This document shows, one piece after another, positions 1 through 6,817 of a stretch of 14,276 bases of DNA; positions within the stretch are counted from its first letter, which is position 1; each line of letters opens with the position of its first letter. This stretch comes from JAJPJX01 sp964568355 (GTDB lineage: Bacteria > Acidobacteriota > Terriglobia > Bryobacterales > Bryobacteraceae): contig CAZMRK010000785.1 of NCBI GenBank assembly GCA_964568355.1, positions 1 through 14,276 on the forward strand. Reading direction: 5' to 3'. Under the pieces are notes generated by a model, which saw nothing but the letters and a program-made list of their open reading frames with translations, was not told where the DNA came from and did no database searches. A program made the position numbers and the translations under genes.

Positions 1-962
1 AGCAGCAGGCTGGTCCGCGGCAGGTGAAAGTTGGTAAGCATCGCTCCGGTCACGCGGAACTCATAGCCAGGGTAGAGGAAGATGTCGGTCTCCCCCGATC
101 CGGCGGCGATCACCTCCCGGCCGGAGATGGCGCTTTCGAGTGTCCGCACGCTGGTAGTTCCCACCGCCACCACCCGCTGGGCGGCCCGGATTCGCGCGGC
201 GCTCTCTTCGCCGATCTGCCAGCTCTCGCTATGCAGCCGCTGTCCTTCGATCTGTTCCCCGTGCAGCGGCTGGAAGGTCCCCAGTCCGACGTGCAGCGTC
301 ACGTAGGCGATCTCCGCGCCGGCCGCCTGGCATTGCTCCAGGACCTCGCCGGTAAAGTGTAAGCCCGCCGTGGGAGCCGCTACGGACCCCCTCTCCCGGG
401 CAAAGACCGTCTGGTACCTCTCCCGGTCCCCCGCCTCATCCGGCCGTTTGATATACGGTGGCAACGGAACGTGGCCGATCCGTTCGAAGGCCTCGTAGAG
501 ATCACCGTCGCTGCGAAAGCGGATGGTCCGCTCCCCGAACTCCCCGCGCCCGACGATCTCCGCTTCCAGGCTATCGCCGAAGCGAACCACCTCACCCACT
601 CGCATCTTGCGGCCGGGACGCACCAGGCACTCCCAGTCCCGGCCATCATTCCCCACCGGCCGTACCAGGAATACCTCCACTGCGCCGTGGAGGTATTCGT
701 GCCGTGCCGGGTTCTTTTTGCCGATCGGCAAGGCGTGCGTGCCCGCCCGGCGGCCCAAAAGGCGCGCTGGAAATACTTTAGAATCATTGAGAACCAGGCA
801 GTCGCCCGGGCCAAGATGGCGCGGAAGATCGCGAAATCGGCAGTCTTCCCACGTTCCCGCCCGGCGATCGAGCACCAGCATCCGCGACCCCGCGCGGTCG
901 GCGAGCGGCTGCTGCGCGATGCGGTCCTCGGGAAGGTGGTAATCGAAGTCGGAAAGCTCCAT
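1..962 (-). CDS. queA: S-adenosylmethionine:tRNA ribosyltransferase-isomerase QueA, 3' end outside window
   Basis: This cytosolic enzyme transfers and isomerises the ribosyl moiety of SAM onto 7-aminomethyl-7-deazaguanine in tRNA, giving epoxyqueuosine. I translated this frame by hand because it runs off the left edge without a stop. About 320 residues are visible. They start MELSDFDYHLPEDRIAQQPL and contain the family blocks LVLNDSKVFPARLLG (about 57-70), GHVPLPPYIKRP (163-174), GSVAAPTAGLHFTGE (192-206), VTLHVGLGTFQPLHG (221-235), VGTTSVRTLES (267-277) and TNFHLPRTSLL (310-320). Only some 20-30 C-terminal residues should be missing. The ATG lies 7 nt after the stop of the upstream radical SAM gene and has no strong Shine-Dalgarno sequence, so translation is probably coupled. 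Residues 71-92 form an insertion relative to the short E. coli-type protein (separate finding). The identity is very secure. Confidence 0.96.
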   Translation of the reverse strand, partial: MELSDFDYHLPEDRIAQQPLADRAGSRMLVLDRRAGTWEDCRFRDLPRHLGPGDCLVLNDSKVFPARLLGRRAGTHALPIGKKNPARHEYLHGAVEVFLVRPVGNDGRDWECLVRPGRKMRVGEVVRFGDSLEAEIVGRGEFGERTIRFRSDGDLYEAFERIGHVPLPPYIKRPDEAGDRERYQTVFARERGSVAAPTAGLHFTGEVLEQCQAAGAEIAYVTLHVGLGTFQPLHGEQIEGQRLHSESWQIGEESAARIRAAQRVVAVGTTSVRTLESAISGREVIAAGSGETDIFLYPGYEFRVTGAMLTNFHLPRTSLL

Positions 963-969
963 GCCAACT

Positions 970-1962
970 TCAATGTAGCGGAAACAGCTCGGCTTGCTCC
1001 TCCCCCTCCCAGAGTTCCGGCTGGTATTCCACCGGCGACGCTGCCAGGCCATGGCGTTCGCGGATGCGGCGAACCCGCTCGGCTACTTCCTGCTTGTATG
1101 CCCCGGTCAGATAGGCGCTCTTGGCATACTCCCGGCGGTAAGCCGCGAGCAGTCGTGGAAACCGCTCCTCGAGGAACGGGAAGAAGACCTTCTGCGCCGA
1201 AGGCATCAGGAAGAGCAGGCCACCTCCGAAATGGCCTGCTCCAGTGGCCCGGGCCGCTCGGGCCACGCGGTCCAGGCTGCGCTCCCGGTCCGTAATCAGC
1301 GGCAGGACCGGGGTGGCGTAGACGCCTACCCGGATGCCTGCGTCCGCCAGCCCCTGGACGGCCGCCAGCCGCAGATCCGGGCGGGGCGCTCTCGGCTCCA
1401 GCAGCCTGGCCAGCTTGGTGTGAAGCGTCGTGATGGTGATATTGACAGTCAGGACATTCCGCCGCGCTATCTCGCGCAGCAGGTCCAAATCCCGTAAAAT
1501 CAGATCGGATTTGGTGACAAGGGAGAGGCGCCTGCCCTTTTCCTGGAGAAAAACTTCCAGTATCGCCCGCGTCCTCCGGTAGCGCCGTTCCGCCGGTTGG
1601 TAGGGATCCGTCGCGGTGCCGATCGCAATTCCATCGGTACGCGGAGTCTCCGCCAGTTCCCGGCGCAGCAGCGCGGCTACGCTGGCTTTGGCATAAATCC
1701 GGTTCTCGAAGGACACTCCGTCCTCCATCCCCATGAATTCATGCGTATAGCGCGCATAGCAATACTTGCAGCCGAATTCGCAGCCCCGGTAGGGGTTAAT
1801 GGTCCAGCCGAAGGGCATCCGCGGCTTGGTCCGGTTCAGCAGACGGCGCGCCGGGATTTGGAAGTACCGCACCTGGCTTTTGGCGGACAGCAGTTCGCTT
1901 TCCGCCGCCAGCTTGGCGATGCCGACGAGTGGCGAAGAGGCAGGCGCACAATCGAAGAGCAC
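970..1962 (-). CDS. Radical SAM protein, SplB/COG1533 family (Rv2578c-like)
   Basis: This 330-residue protein has the radical SAM cluster motif CX3CX2C (CEFGCKYC, Cys61/Cys65/Cys68) inside the block TINPYRGCEFGCKYCYARY typical of COG1533. That family is often labelled DNA repair photolyase after spore photoproduct lyase, but most non-spore members have no proven substrate. Further family blocks are GTATDPYQPAERRYRRTR (115-132), LVTKSDLILRDLDLL (148-162) and NITITTL (174-180). The C-terminus reads EEQAELFPLH and contains QAELF, which resembles a beta-clamp-binding peptide (see finding). The start is uncertain. GTG at 1962 is the only usable in-frame codon near the conserved N-terminus, but the purine-rich AGGGAG abuts it directly, which is too close for ideal spacing. 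It sits 31 bp after kdsC and 7 bp before queA, so these three genes are likely co-transcribed. The fold is secure; the reaction is unknown. Confidence 0.88.
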   Translation of the reverse strand: MLFDCAPASSPLVGIAKLAAESELLSAKSQVRYFQIPARRLLNRTKPRMPFGWTINPYRGCEFGCKYCYARYTHEFMGMEDGVSFENRIYAKASVAALLRRELAETPRTDGIAIGTATDPYQPAERRYRRTRAILEVFLQEKGRRLSLVTKSDLILRDLDLLREIARRNVLTVNITITTLHTKLARLLEPRAPRPDLRLAAVQGLADAGIRVGVYATPVLPLITDRERSLDRVARAARATGAGHFGGGLLFLMPSAQKVFFPFLEERFPRLLAAYRREYAKSAYLTGAYKQEVAERVRRIRERHGLAASPVEYQPELWEGEEQAELFPLH

Positions 1963-1993
1963 CTCCCTACTTTCGCTTTTTATTCGCCTTCTG

Positions 1994-2539
1994 TCAAGCC
2001 TCTAGTTCGTACTTCTTGAGGATCTCTTCCCAATACCCCTGGGCCTTCAGGATCATTTCGATCACTTCCCGCACGGCACCCTGTCCACCGGGTACGGAAG
2101 TGACGTAATGCGCCTGCTTTTTGACCTCCGGCCGCGCATTCGCGGTGGCGATGGCCAGTCCGACCCGGTGCATTACGACCACGTCGGTCAAGTCATCGCC
2201 GATGTAGGCCACCTGGCCGGCTTCGATTCCGGCATCTGCCAGAATCTCGTTGAGAATGGGGATTTTTTCGATATGTCCTTGATAAATATAGGCGAACTTG
2301 GTTTGCGTGGCGCGCTCCACGGTAGCCGGCGAGATTCGCCCGCTGATCAGCCCGGCTTTGATGCCTTTCCAGTGCAGCCATTGCAGCGCAATGCCGTCCT
2401 GCGAGTCGAAAGCCTTCGTTTCGACCATCTTGCCGTCCGGACCCGGCACGTTGTAGAGCTTACCGTCGGTCAGGACGCCGTCCACGTCCATGAGCAGAAG
2501 CCGGACTTGGGAAGCCAACTGTTGAACATTGGAACTCAA
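1994..2539 (-). CDS. kdsC: 3-deoxy-D-manno-octulosonate 8-phosphate phosphatase (KdsC), HAD family
   Basis: KdsC hydrolyses Kdo-8-phosphate to Kdo and phosphate in the cytoplasm, the step before CMP-Kdo formation for the inner core of lipopolysaccharide. The 181-residue length is typical. HAD motif I is LLLMDVDGVLTDGKLY (nucleophile Asp18, acid/base Asp20). Motif II is LISGR (Ser66). The lysine of motif III is probably Lys92. Motif IV is GDDLTDVVVM (Asp115, Asp116), followed by VGLAIATANARPEVK, the usual KdsC pattern. There is no cap domain, as expected for a tetrameric C0 HAD. The start is TTG at 2539; AGGAGA lies 11 nt upstream (complement of 2551-2556), a slightly long spacing. It is the first gene of the leftward cluster and diverges from tilS. 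A generic HAD-IIIA phosphatase is the only real alternative. Confidence 0.93.
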   Translation of the reverse strand: MSSNVQQLASQVRLLLMDVDGVLTDGKLYNVPGPDGKMVETKAFDSQDGIALQWLHWKGIKAGLISGRISPATVERATQTKFAYIYQGHIEKIPILNEILADAGIEAGQVAYIGDDLTDVVVMHRVGLAIATANARPEVKKQAHYVTSVPGGQGAVREVIEMILKAQGYWEEILKKYELEA

Positions 2540-2567
2540 AGCGGAATTTTTCTCCTAAGATCTAAGT

Positions 2568-4007
2568 GTGCTGGAGCGTGTGGCCGGTAACATCACCCGT
2601 TATAACATGGTTCACCCTGGCCAGCGGGTAGGAGTGGCCGTCTCCGGGGGCGCCGACTCGGTATGCCTGCTGCACCTGCTCTTTGAGCTTGCTCCGCGCT
2701 GGAACCTGCGCCTGGAAGTCCTGCATGTCGACCACCGCCTGCGGGGCGAAGAGTCTTCGCAGGATGCCGCCTTTGTGCGCGGACTGGCAAGCCGGCTAGG
2801 CCTGCCGTTCCATCTGGAGGAGATCGACGTGGCCGCCCTCGCCCGCGAGACCGGCGATAACCTGGAGCAGGCGGCGCGCAACGCCCGGCGGCGCTTTTTC
2901 GCTGAATTTCTCCACAGCGGCCGCCTGGACCGCATCGCCCTGGGCCATACCCGTTCGGACCAAGCCGAGACGGTGCTGTTCCGCTTTTTACGCGGCGCCG
3001 GCACAGCCGGACTGGCGGGCATCCGCCCGGTCACTTCGGACGGCATAGTCCGGCCGCTGCTGACGATCGACCGGGGGGAAATCGAGGCATGGCTCCGGGA
3101 ACGGTCCATCCCCTGGCGAGAGGATTCCTCGAACCGCGATCCCGCTTTTGCGAGGAACCGCATCCGCCACGAACTGCTGCCCGAACTGACCGCGGCCTGG
3201 AACCCGGCCCTGCCCGAGACCCTGGCTCGTACGGCGGACTGGGCCCTGGCCGAGGAGGCCTGGTGGGGGGCGGAGATTGACCGTCTGGCGCCGGAATACC
3301 TGGCCATCCGACCCCCTGCCGTACTAGTACGGTGTGACCGCCTGGCCGAGTTGCCTCTGGCCGTCGCCCGGCGGCTCATCCGCCGCGCCGCGGCACTGGC
3401 AAAAGGCGATCTGAGGGGCCTGGATTTCGGCCATATCGAGGCCATTCTGGCGCTCGCCGGCGGTCCGGAAGGGCACGGCCGATTGCAGGCGCCCGGGCTC
3501 GATATCTTCCGTTCTTTCCGTTGGTTACGGCTGGCTCCCCCGGGCAGCGACGGGGCCGGGCCCCGCAATTTCCGGCTGCCTTTGCCGGTTCCCGGCAGCC
3601 AGACACTGCCGGACGGATCCAGCGTCATTTTCGTCGAATTCCTCGACGGCCCGCCGGGGTCTGGCCTGTCACATTCCGTATATAATAGTCTGATGGGCTG
3701 CCTGGACCGGGATCGGATATCCGGTTCCCTGGAAGTACGGAACTGGAGACCTGGGGACCAATATCGCCGGACCGGACGTGCTCACGAAGAGAAGATCAAG
3801 GAGCTTTTCCAGCAAGCGAAGATCCCATTATGGGAACGGCGCCGCTGGCCTGTGATTACCAGCGGAGACGTGATTTTGTGCGTACGGCTTTTCGGCCCCG
3901 CCGCGGCCTATGCAGCCAACCCGGATAGCCGCGCCGTTCTCGCCATTCGGGAGACGGCGACTGAGGGATTCAGTGGAATCGGAAAATACAAAACTTACGT
4001 CTATTAA
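2568..4007 (+). CDS. tilS: tRNA(Ile)-lysidine synthetase TilS
   Basis: TilS uses ATP to attach lysine to C34 of the CAU-anticodon tRNA-Ile, making lysidine so that the tRNA reads AUA as isoleucine. The 479-residue protein has the full three-part layout. The N-type ATP pyrophosphatase domain carries the PP-loop VSGGADSV (about 25-32), VLHVDHRLRG (51-60), LGHTRSDQAETVLFRFLRG (125-143) and DSSNRDPAFARNRIRHELLP (187-206). A middle substrate-binding domain covers about 210-320. The C-terminal TilS domain includes VRNWRPGDQYRR (390-401) and LFQQAKIPLWERRRWPV (413-429). The start is GTG at 2568, the first possible codon after an in-frame stop at 2556. It has no convincing Shine-Dalgarno sequence, but the distance to the PP-loop fits the family. 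The second His and first Asp of the common AHHxDDQ motif are Thr128 and Ser130 here. It is followed by ftsH after 42 bp. Confidence 0.95.
   Translation: MLERVAGNITRYNMVHPGQRVGVAVSGGADSVCLLHLLFELAPRWNLRLEVLHVDHRLRGEESSQDAAFVRGLASRLGLPFHLEEIDVAALARETGDNLEQAARNARRRFFAEFLHSGRLDRIALGHTRSDQAETVLFRFLRGAGTAGLAGIRPVTSDGIVRPLLTIDRGEIEAWLRERSIPWREDSSNRDPAFARNRIRHELLPELTAAWNPALPETLARTADWALAEEAWWGAEIDRLAPEYLAIRPPAVLVRCDRLAELPLAVARRLIRRAAALAKGDLRGLDFGHIEAILALAGGPEGHGRLQAPGLDIFRSFRWLRLAPPGSDGAGPRNFRLPLPVPGSQTLPDGSSVIFVEFLDGPPGSGLSHSVYNSLMGCLDRDRISGSLEVRNWRPGDQYRRTGRAHEEKIKELFQQAKIPLWERRRWPVITSGDVILCVRLFGPAAAYAANPDSRAVLAIRETATEGFSGIGKYKTYVY
3319..3332. repeat. 14-bp perfect palindrome inside tilS
   Basis: CCGTACTAGTACGG equals its own reverse complement. 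It lies in the coding sequence for the TilS middle domain (Ala-Val-Leu-Val-Arg) and uses GTA CTA GTA, codons less common here than GTC/GTG and CTG. No function is claimed; it may be chance. Confidence 0.5.
3681..3686 (+). promoter_or_regulatory. TATAAT hexamer within tilS (possible internal -10 element)
   Basis: A perfect TATAAT lies in a short AT-rich patch of otherwise GC-rich tilS, about 365 nt before the ftsH start. The hexamer at 17-bp spacing (GGTCTG, 3658-3663) does not resemble TTGACA, so this is at best a weak or activator-dependent promoter for ftsH. Confidence 0.2.
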
Positions 4008-4040
4008 AGTGGTGCTGGGAAGTTCTTTACTCTTCGGCAC

Positions 4041-4046
4041 GGAGGT
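4041..4046 (+). promoter_or_regulatory. Strong Shine-Dalgarno sequence for ftsH
   Basis: GGAGGT sits 3 nt before the GTG at 4050 (5 nt from the GGAG core). It is the strongest ribosome binding site in the window and fixes the non-ATG ftsH start. The next in-frame ATG would delete the first transmembrane segment. Confidence 0.8.
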
Positions 4047-4049
4047 GTC

Positions 4050-5960
4050 GTGAACTCTAACATCAAAACAGCGATTTTCTGGGTAGTCCTGATCTGCGTG
4101 GCCGTTCTGCTCTGGACTGTTGTCCGGACCGGTAATCATCGGACCGAGAAACAGATTACCTTCAGCCAGTTTCTCAACGAAGTGGAGGCCGGTAAGGTCA
4201 AGGAAGTCACCATCAGCGGCAACGAGGTACACGGTTCGTATAACAACGAAAACGCAGGACTGCACACGCTGGTCCCCACCAACTACCCGGATCTCTATAC
4301 CAAGCTCCAGGAGCGCAACGTCAATATCGATATCAAGGAAGCCAGCAATGGCGGATGGATATCGCTATTGGTGAATGCTTCCCCCTTCATCCTTCTGCTG
4401 GCGTTCTGGATCTTCATGATGCGGCAGATGCAGAGCGGGGGAAATAAGGCCCTGAGCTTCGGCAAGAGCCGCGCCCGCCTGCATTCCACCCAGCAGAAGA
4501 AAGTCACCTTCAAAGACGTCGCCGGTGTCGAAGAAGCCAAGGAAGAGCTGCAGGAGATCATCGAGTTTCTGCGCGAGCCCCAAAAGTTCCAGAAGCTGGG
4601 CGGCCGGATTCCCAAGGGCGTTTTGCTGATCGGGCCTCCGGGCACCGGCAAGACGCTGCTGGCCCGGGCTATTGCGGGCGAAGCCAGCGTGCCGTTCTTC
4701 TCCATTTCCGGCTCGGACTTCGTCGAGATGTTTGTCGGCGTCGGCGCCAGCCGCGTCCGCGACCTGTTCGAACAGGGCAAGAAGAACGCGCCGTGCATCA
4801 TCTTCATCGATGAAATCGACGCCGTCGGACGCCATCGCGGCGCCGGTCTGGGCGGCGGGCACGACGAGCGCGAGCAGACCCTCAACCAGTTGCTGGTGGA
4901 GATGGACGGTTTCGAGTCCAACGAGGGCGTCATTCTGGTGGCCGCCACCAACCGGCCGGACGTGCTGGATCCGGCCCTGCTGCGCCCCGGACGCTTTGAC
5001 CGCCGCGTGGTGGTGGGGCGTCCGGACGTAACCGGACGTGAAGCCATCCTGCGGGTGCACACCAAGAAGATCCCGCTGGGGGACAACGTAGATCTTTCCG
5101 TGCTGGCGCGCGGCACACCGGGCCTGGCCGGCGCCGATCTGGCCAACCTGGTCAACGAAGCGGCCCTCAACGCCGCCCGCCAGAATCGCAAAGTGGTCAT
5201 GATGGTGGACTTCGAGCTCGCCAAGGACAAGATCCTCATGGGCGCCGAGCGCAAGTCCATGATCCTGAGCGATGCGGAGAAGCGCAACACCGCGTATCAC
5301 GAAGCCGGCCACGCCCTGGTCGCCGCGATGCTGCCCAACGCCGACCCGCTGCACAAAGTGACCATCATCCCGCGCGGGATGGCGCTGGGCGTGACCATGC
5401 AGTTGCCCATCGACGACAAGCACTCCTACAACAAGGACTACCTGTTGGCGCAGCTTGCCATTCTGATGGGAGGCCGCATCGCCGAGGAACGGTTCATGCA
5501 CCACATGACCACCGGCGCCGGCAACGATATCGAGCGCGCTACCGATATGGCTCGGAAGATGGTATGCGAGTGGGGCATGAGCGAACTCGGTCCGCTCAGC
5601 TTCGGCAAGAAGGAAGAGCAGATCTTCCTGGGCCGCGAGATTGCCCAGCACCGCGACTACAGCGAAGAGACCGCCATCCGCATCGACGAGCAGGTGAAAA
5701 AGCTGGTGCAGGGCGGCTACGACACCGCTGCGCAGATCATCGACCAGCACGCCGATGCCATGGTCCGCATCGCGGAGGCCCTCCTGGAACGCGAAATCCT
5801 GGATGGCCACGAAGTGATGCAACTCATCAACGGCGAAGAGCTGCCGGCTCTGCCGCCGACGAGCACCCCGCGTGGTCCGGAAACGCAGCAGGTGATTCGT
5901 CCCGAGGGAGGCCGTAGGCTTCCTGGCTTGTCCGAAGGAGAGCGGCCGCAACCGGCGTGA
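4050..5960 (+). CDS. ftsH: ATP-dependent zinc metalloprotease FtsH
   Basis: FtsH is a membrane-anchored hexameric AAA+ protease that extracts and degrades damaged membrane proteins and selected cytosolic regulators. The 636-residue chain has transmembrane helix 1 at about 7-26, a short periplasmic domain (30-105), helix 2 at about 105-125 and the AAA+ module. That module carries Walker A GPPGTGKT (195-202), the pore motif MFVGVGASRVRD (227-238), Walker B IIFIDEID (250-257) and the second region of homology ATNRPDVLDPALLRPGRFDR (299-318, arginine fingers Arg312/Arg315). The peptidase part has HEAGH (417-421; zinc ligands His417 and His421, catalytic Glu418) and the third ligand Asp493 in TTGAGNDIERAT. 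All catalytic residues are intact. The C-terminal tail (about 597-636) is Pro/Arg-rich and likely disordered. It lies 42 bp after tilS, and its TGA overlaps the start of the next gene by 4 bp. Confidence 0.98.
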   Translation: MNSNIKTAIFWVVLICVAVLLWTVVRTGNHRTEKQITFSQFLNEVEAGKVKEVTISGNEVHGSYNNENAGLHTLVPTNYPDLYTKLQERNVNIDIKEASNGGWISLLVNASPFILLLAFWIFMMRQMQSGGNKALSFGKSRARLHSTQQKKVTFKDVAGVEEAKEELQEIIEFLREPQKFQKLGGRIPKGVLLIGPPGTGKTLLARAIAGEASVPFFSISGSDFVEMFVGVGASRVRDLFEQGKKNAPCIIFIDEIDAVGRHRGAGLGGGHDEREQTLNQLLVEMDGFESNEGVILVAATNRPDVLDPALLRPGRFDRRVVVGRPDVTGREAILRVHTKKIPLGDNVDLSVLARGTPGLAGADLANLVNEAALNAARQNRKVVMMVDFELAKDKILMGAERKSMILSDAEKRNTAYHEAGHALVAAMLPNADPLHKVTIIPRGMALGVTMQLPIDDKHSYNKDYLLAQLAILMGGRIAEERFMHHMTTGAGNDIERATDMARKMVCEWGMSELGPLSFGKKEEQIFLGREIAQHRDYSEETAIRIDEQVKKLVQGGYDTAAQIIDQHADAMVRIAEALLEREILDGHEVMQLINGEELPALPPTSTPRGPETQQVIRPEGGRRLPGLSEGERPQPA

Positions 5961-6589
5961 TTCCCCGCTTTCCCGTTTATCTGTTCGACATCGACGGCAC
6001 TCTGCTGGATTCCGCCCGGGACATCTGCGGCGCGATCCAGCAAGTGCTGGCGAACCGAAATCGAACCGACATTCCTTTCGAGTTCCTGAAAAGCTACGTG
6101 GGCCTGCACCTGGTCAGTTGCTTCGGAGACGTTTTTCCGGGGCACAGTGCCGAGCAGATGGAAGAGATGGTTCAGGAATACCGGTCCCTGTATCACGCCC
6201 GCGGTCACAAGCTCACCACCGTTTTCCCCGGCGTGAAAGAAGCTCTCCCGCTTCTGGGCGGGCGCAAAGCAACCGCCACCACGAAAGGCACCCCGACTAC
6301 GCGGCTGGTGCTGGAGCTTTTTGGACTGATCCAGTATTTCGACCACGTTCAGGGCACGGACGGATTCCCGTCCAAACCGGCGCCAGACGTGATTCTCACC
6401 TCGCTCAAGGCCATGGAAGCCTGCCCCGATGACTGCCTCATGGTCGGAGACTCTCCCGCCGATATGGAGGCAGCACGCCGCGCCGGAGTGAAGGTCTGCG
6501 CCGTGCGCTACGGCTACGGGAAGCCCGAAGAGCTGGCCAGGTGGGAGCCGGATTTCTGGATTTCCGATCTGCGCGAGCTGCTCTCCTAG
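5957..6589 (+). CDS. gph: HAD-superfamily phosphatase, phosphoglycolate phosphatase-like
   Basis: This 210-residue soluble HAD hydrolase has the C1 helical cap typical of Gph/PgmB relatives. Motif I is LFDIDGTLLDSA (Asp11, Asp13), the cap covers about 18-90, motif II is ATTKG (Thr108 with Lys110), motif III is SKPAPD (Lys140) and motif IV is VGDSPADMEAARRAG (Asp165, Asp169). The best guess is removal of phosphate from 2-phosphoglycolate or a related small phosphate ester. The substrate cannot be read from sequence, and a beta-phosphoglucomutase-like or promiscuous phosphatase is possible. The GTG start shares GTGA with the ftsH stop; AAGGAG about 15 nt upstream is too far to be ideal, so translational coupling is likely. 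The TAG stop (6587-6589) lies inside the left arm of the 139-bp palindrome, so the last one or two residues may have been set by that element. Confidence 0.8.
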   Translation: MIPRFPVYLFDIDGTLLDSARDICGAIQQVLANRNRTDIPFEFLKSYVGLHLVSCFGDVFPGHSAEQMEEMVQEYRSLYHARGHKLTTVFPGVKEALPLLGGRKATATTKGTPTTRLVLELFGLIQYFDHVQGTDGFPSKPAPDVILTSLKAMEACPDDCLMVGDSPADMEAARRAGVKVCAVRYGYGKPEELARWEPDFWISDLRELLS

Positions 6590-6724
6590 CAGGCTGCTGA
6601 AAAAGGCCCGGAACCGCTTGCTGACGCGCGCGGCTCGGAAATGGCCCTGCGTGTTTGCAAGCACTTACCGAGCCGCGACCGTGAGGGAGCGGTTGCAAAA
6701 TGCCGTTTTTCAGCATCCTGCTAG
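6586..6724. repeat. 139-bp nested palindromic element with 19-bp terminal inverted repeats (MITE/REP-like)
   Basis: The outer arms are 6586-6604 (CTAGCAGGCTGCTGAAAAA) and 6706-6724, whose reverse complement matches at 18 of 19 positions. A second inverted pair lies inside: 6613-6638 against 6668-6693, matching at 21 of 26 positions, around a 29-nt loop (6639-6667). It carries no coding capacity of its own. The size, terminal inverted repeats and secondary-structure potential fit a miniature inverted-repeat element or a REP-type palindrome. I believe similar AGCAGGCTGCTGAAAAA / GACGGTCGCGGCTCGG sequences recur in acidobacterial genomes, but this is recollection, not a search. On RNA it could fold into a long hairpin and act as a transcription end or mRNA stabiliser for tilS-ftsH-gph. 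No target-site duplication is obvious. Confidence 0.75.
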
Positions 6725-6756
6725 TCCCGCAATCAGCGCAAATTCGGGTGTTGGGA

Positions 6757-6792
6757 CGCCGGTTCAAACCGGCGCGCAGGCTGAAAGCCTGC
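6757..6792. repeat. Two adjacent short hairpins (repeat-like)
   Basis: CGCCGGTTCAAACCGGCG (6757-6774) is an 8-bp perfect stem with a 2-base centre. One base later, GCAGGCTGAAAGCCTGC (6776-6792) is a 7-bp stem with a GAA loop. There is no U-run after either, so neither is a standard intrinsic terminator. Paired hairpins of this kind look like dispersed extragenic repeats. They sit between the 139-bp element and the efflux operon leader. Confidence 0.55.
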
Positions 6793-6817
6793 CCCACTTT
6801 GTAGATCAATGCCTTGA

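Noticed and set aside
380..1295. Open frames on both strands within queA and the radical SAM gene (197 codons minus at 380-973, 274 codons plus at 471-1295).
   Set aside because: The hand-translated QueA frame on the minus strand carries all family blocks; the others are Arg/Ser/Pro-rich shadows.
2522..2550. TTGAAC and AATTTT with a 17-bp spacer as a tilS promoter.
   Set aside because: The -35 matches TTGACA at 4 of 6 positions and the -10 matches TATAAT at only 3 of 6, too weak to annotate.
4365..5951. A 528-codon open frame on the minus strand opposite ftsH.
   Set aside because: Low-complexity His/Gly/Val-rich shadow of a GC-rich gene. FtsH on the plus strand has every catalytic motif.
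6587..6724. The 139-bp palindrome as a simple intrinsic terminator.
   Set aside because: The T-run lies at the base of the right arm, inside the inverted repeat rather than after a compact GC stem, and the nested terminal repeats fit a repeat element better. A termination role remains possible but is not shown.
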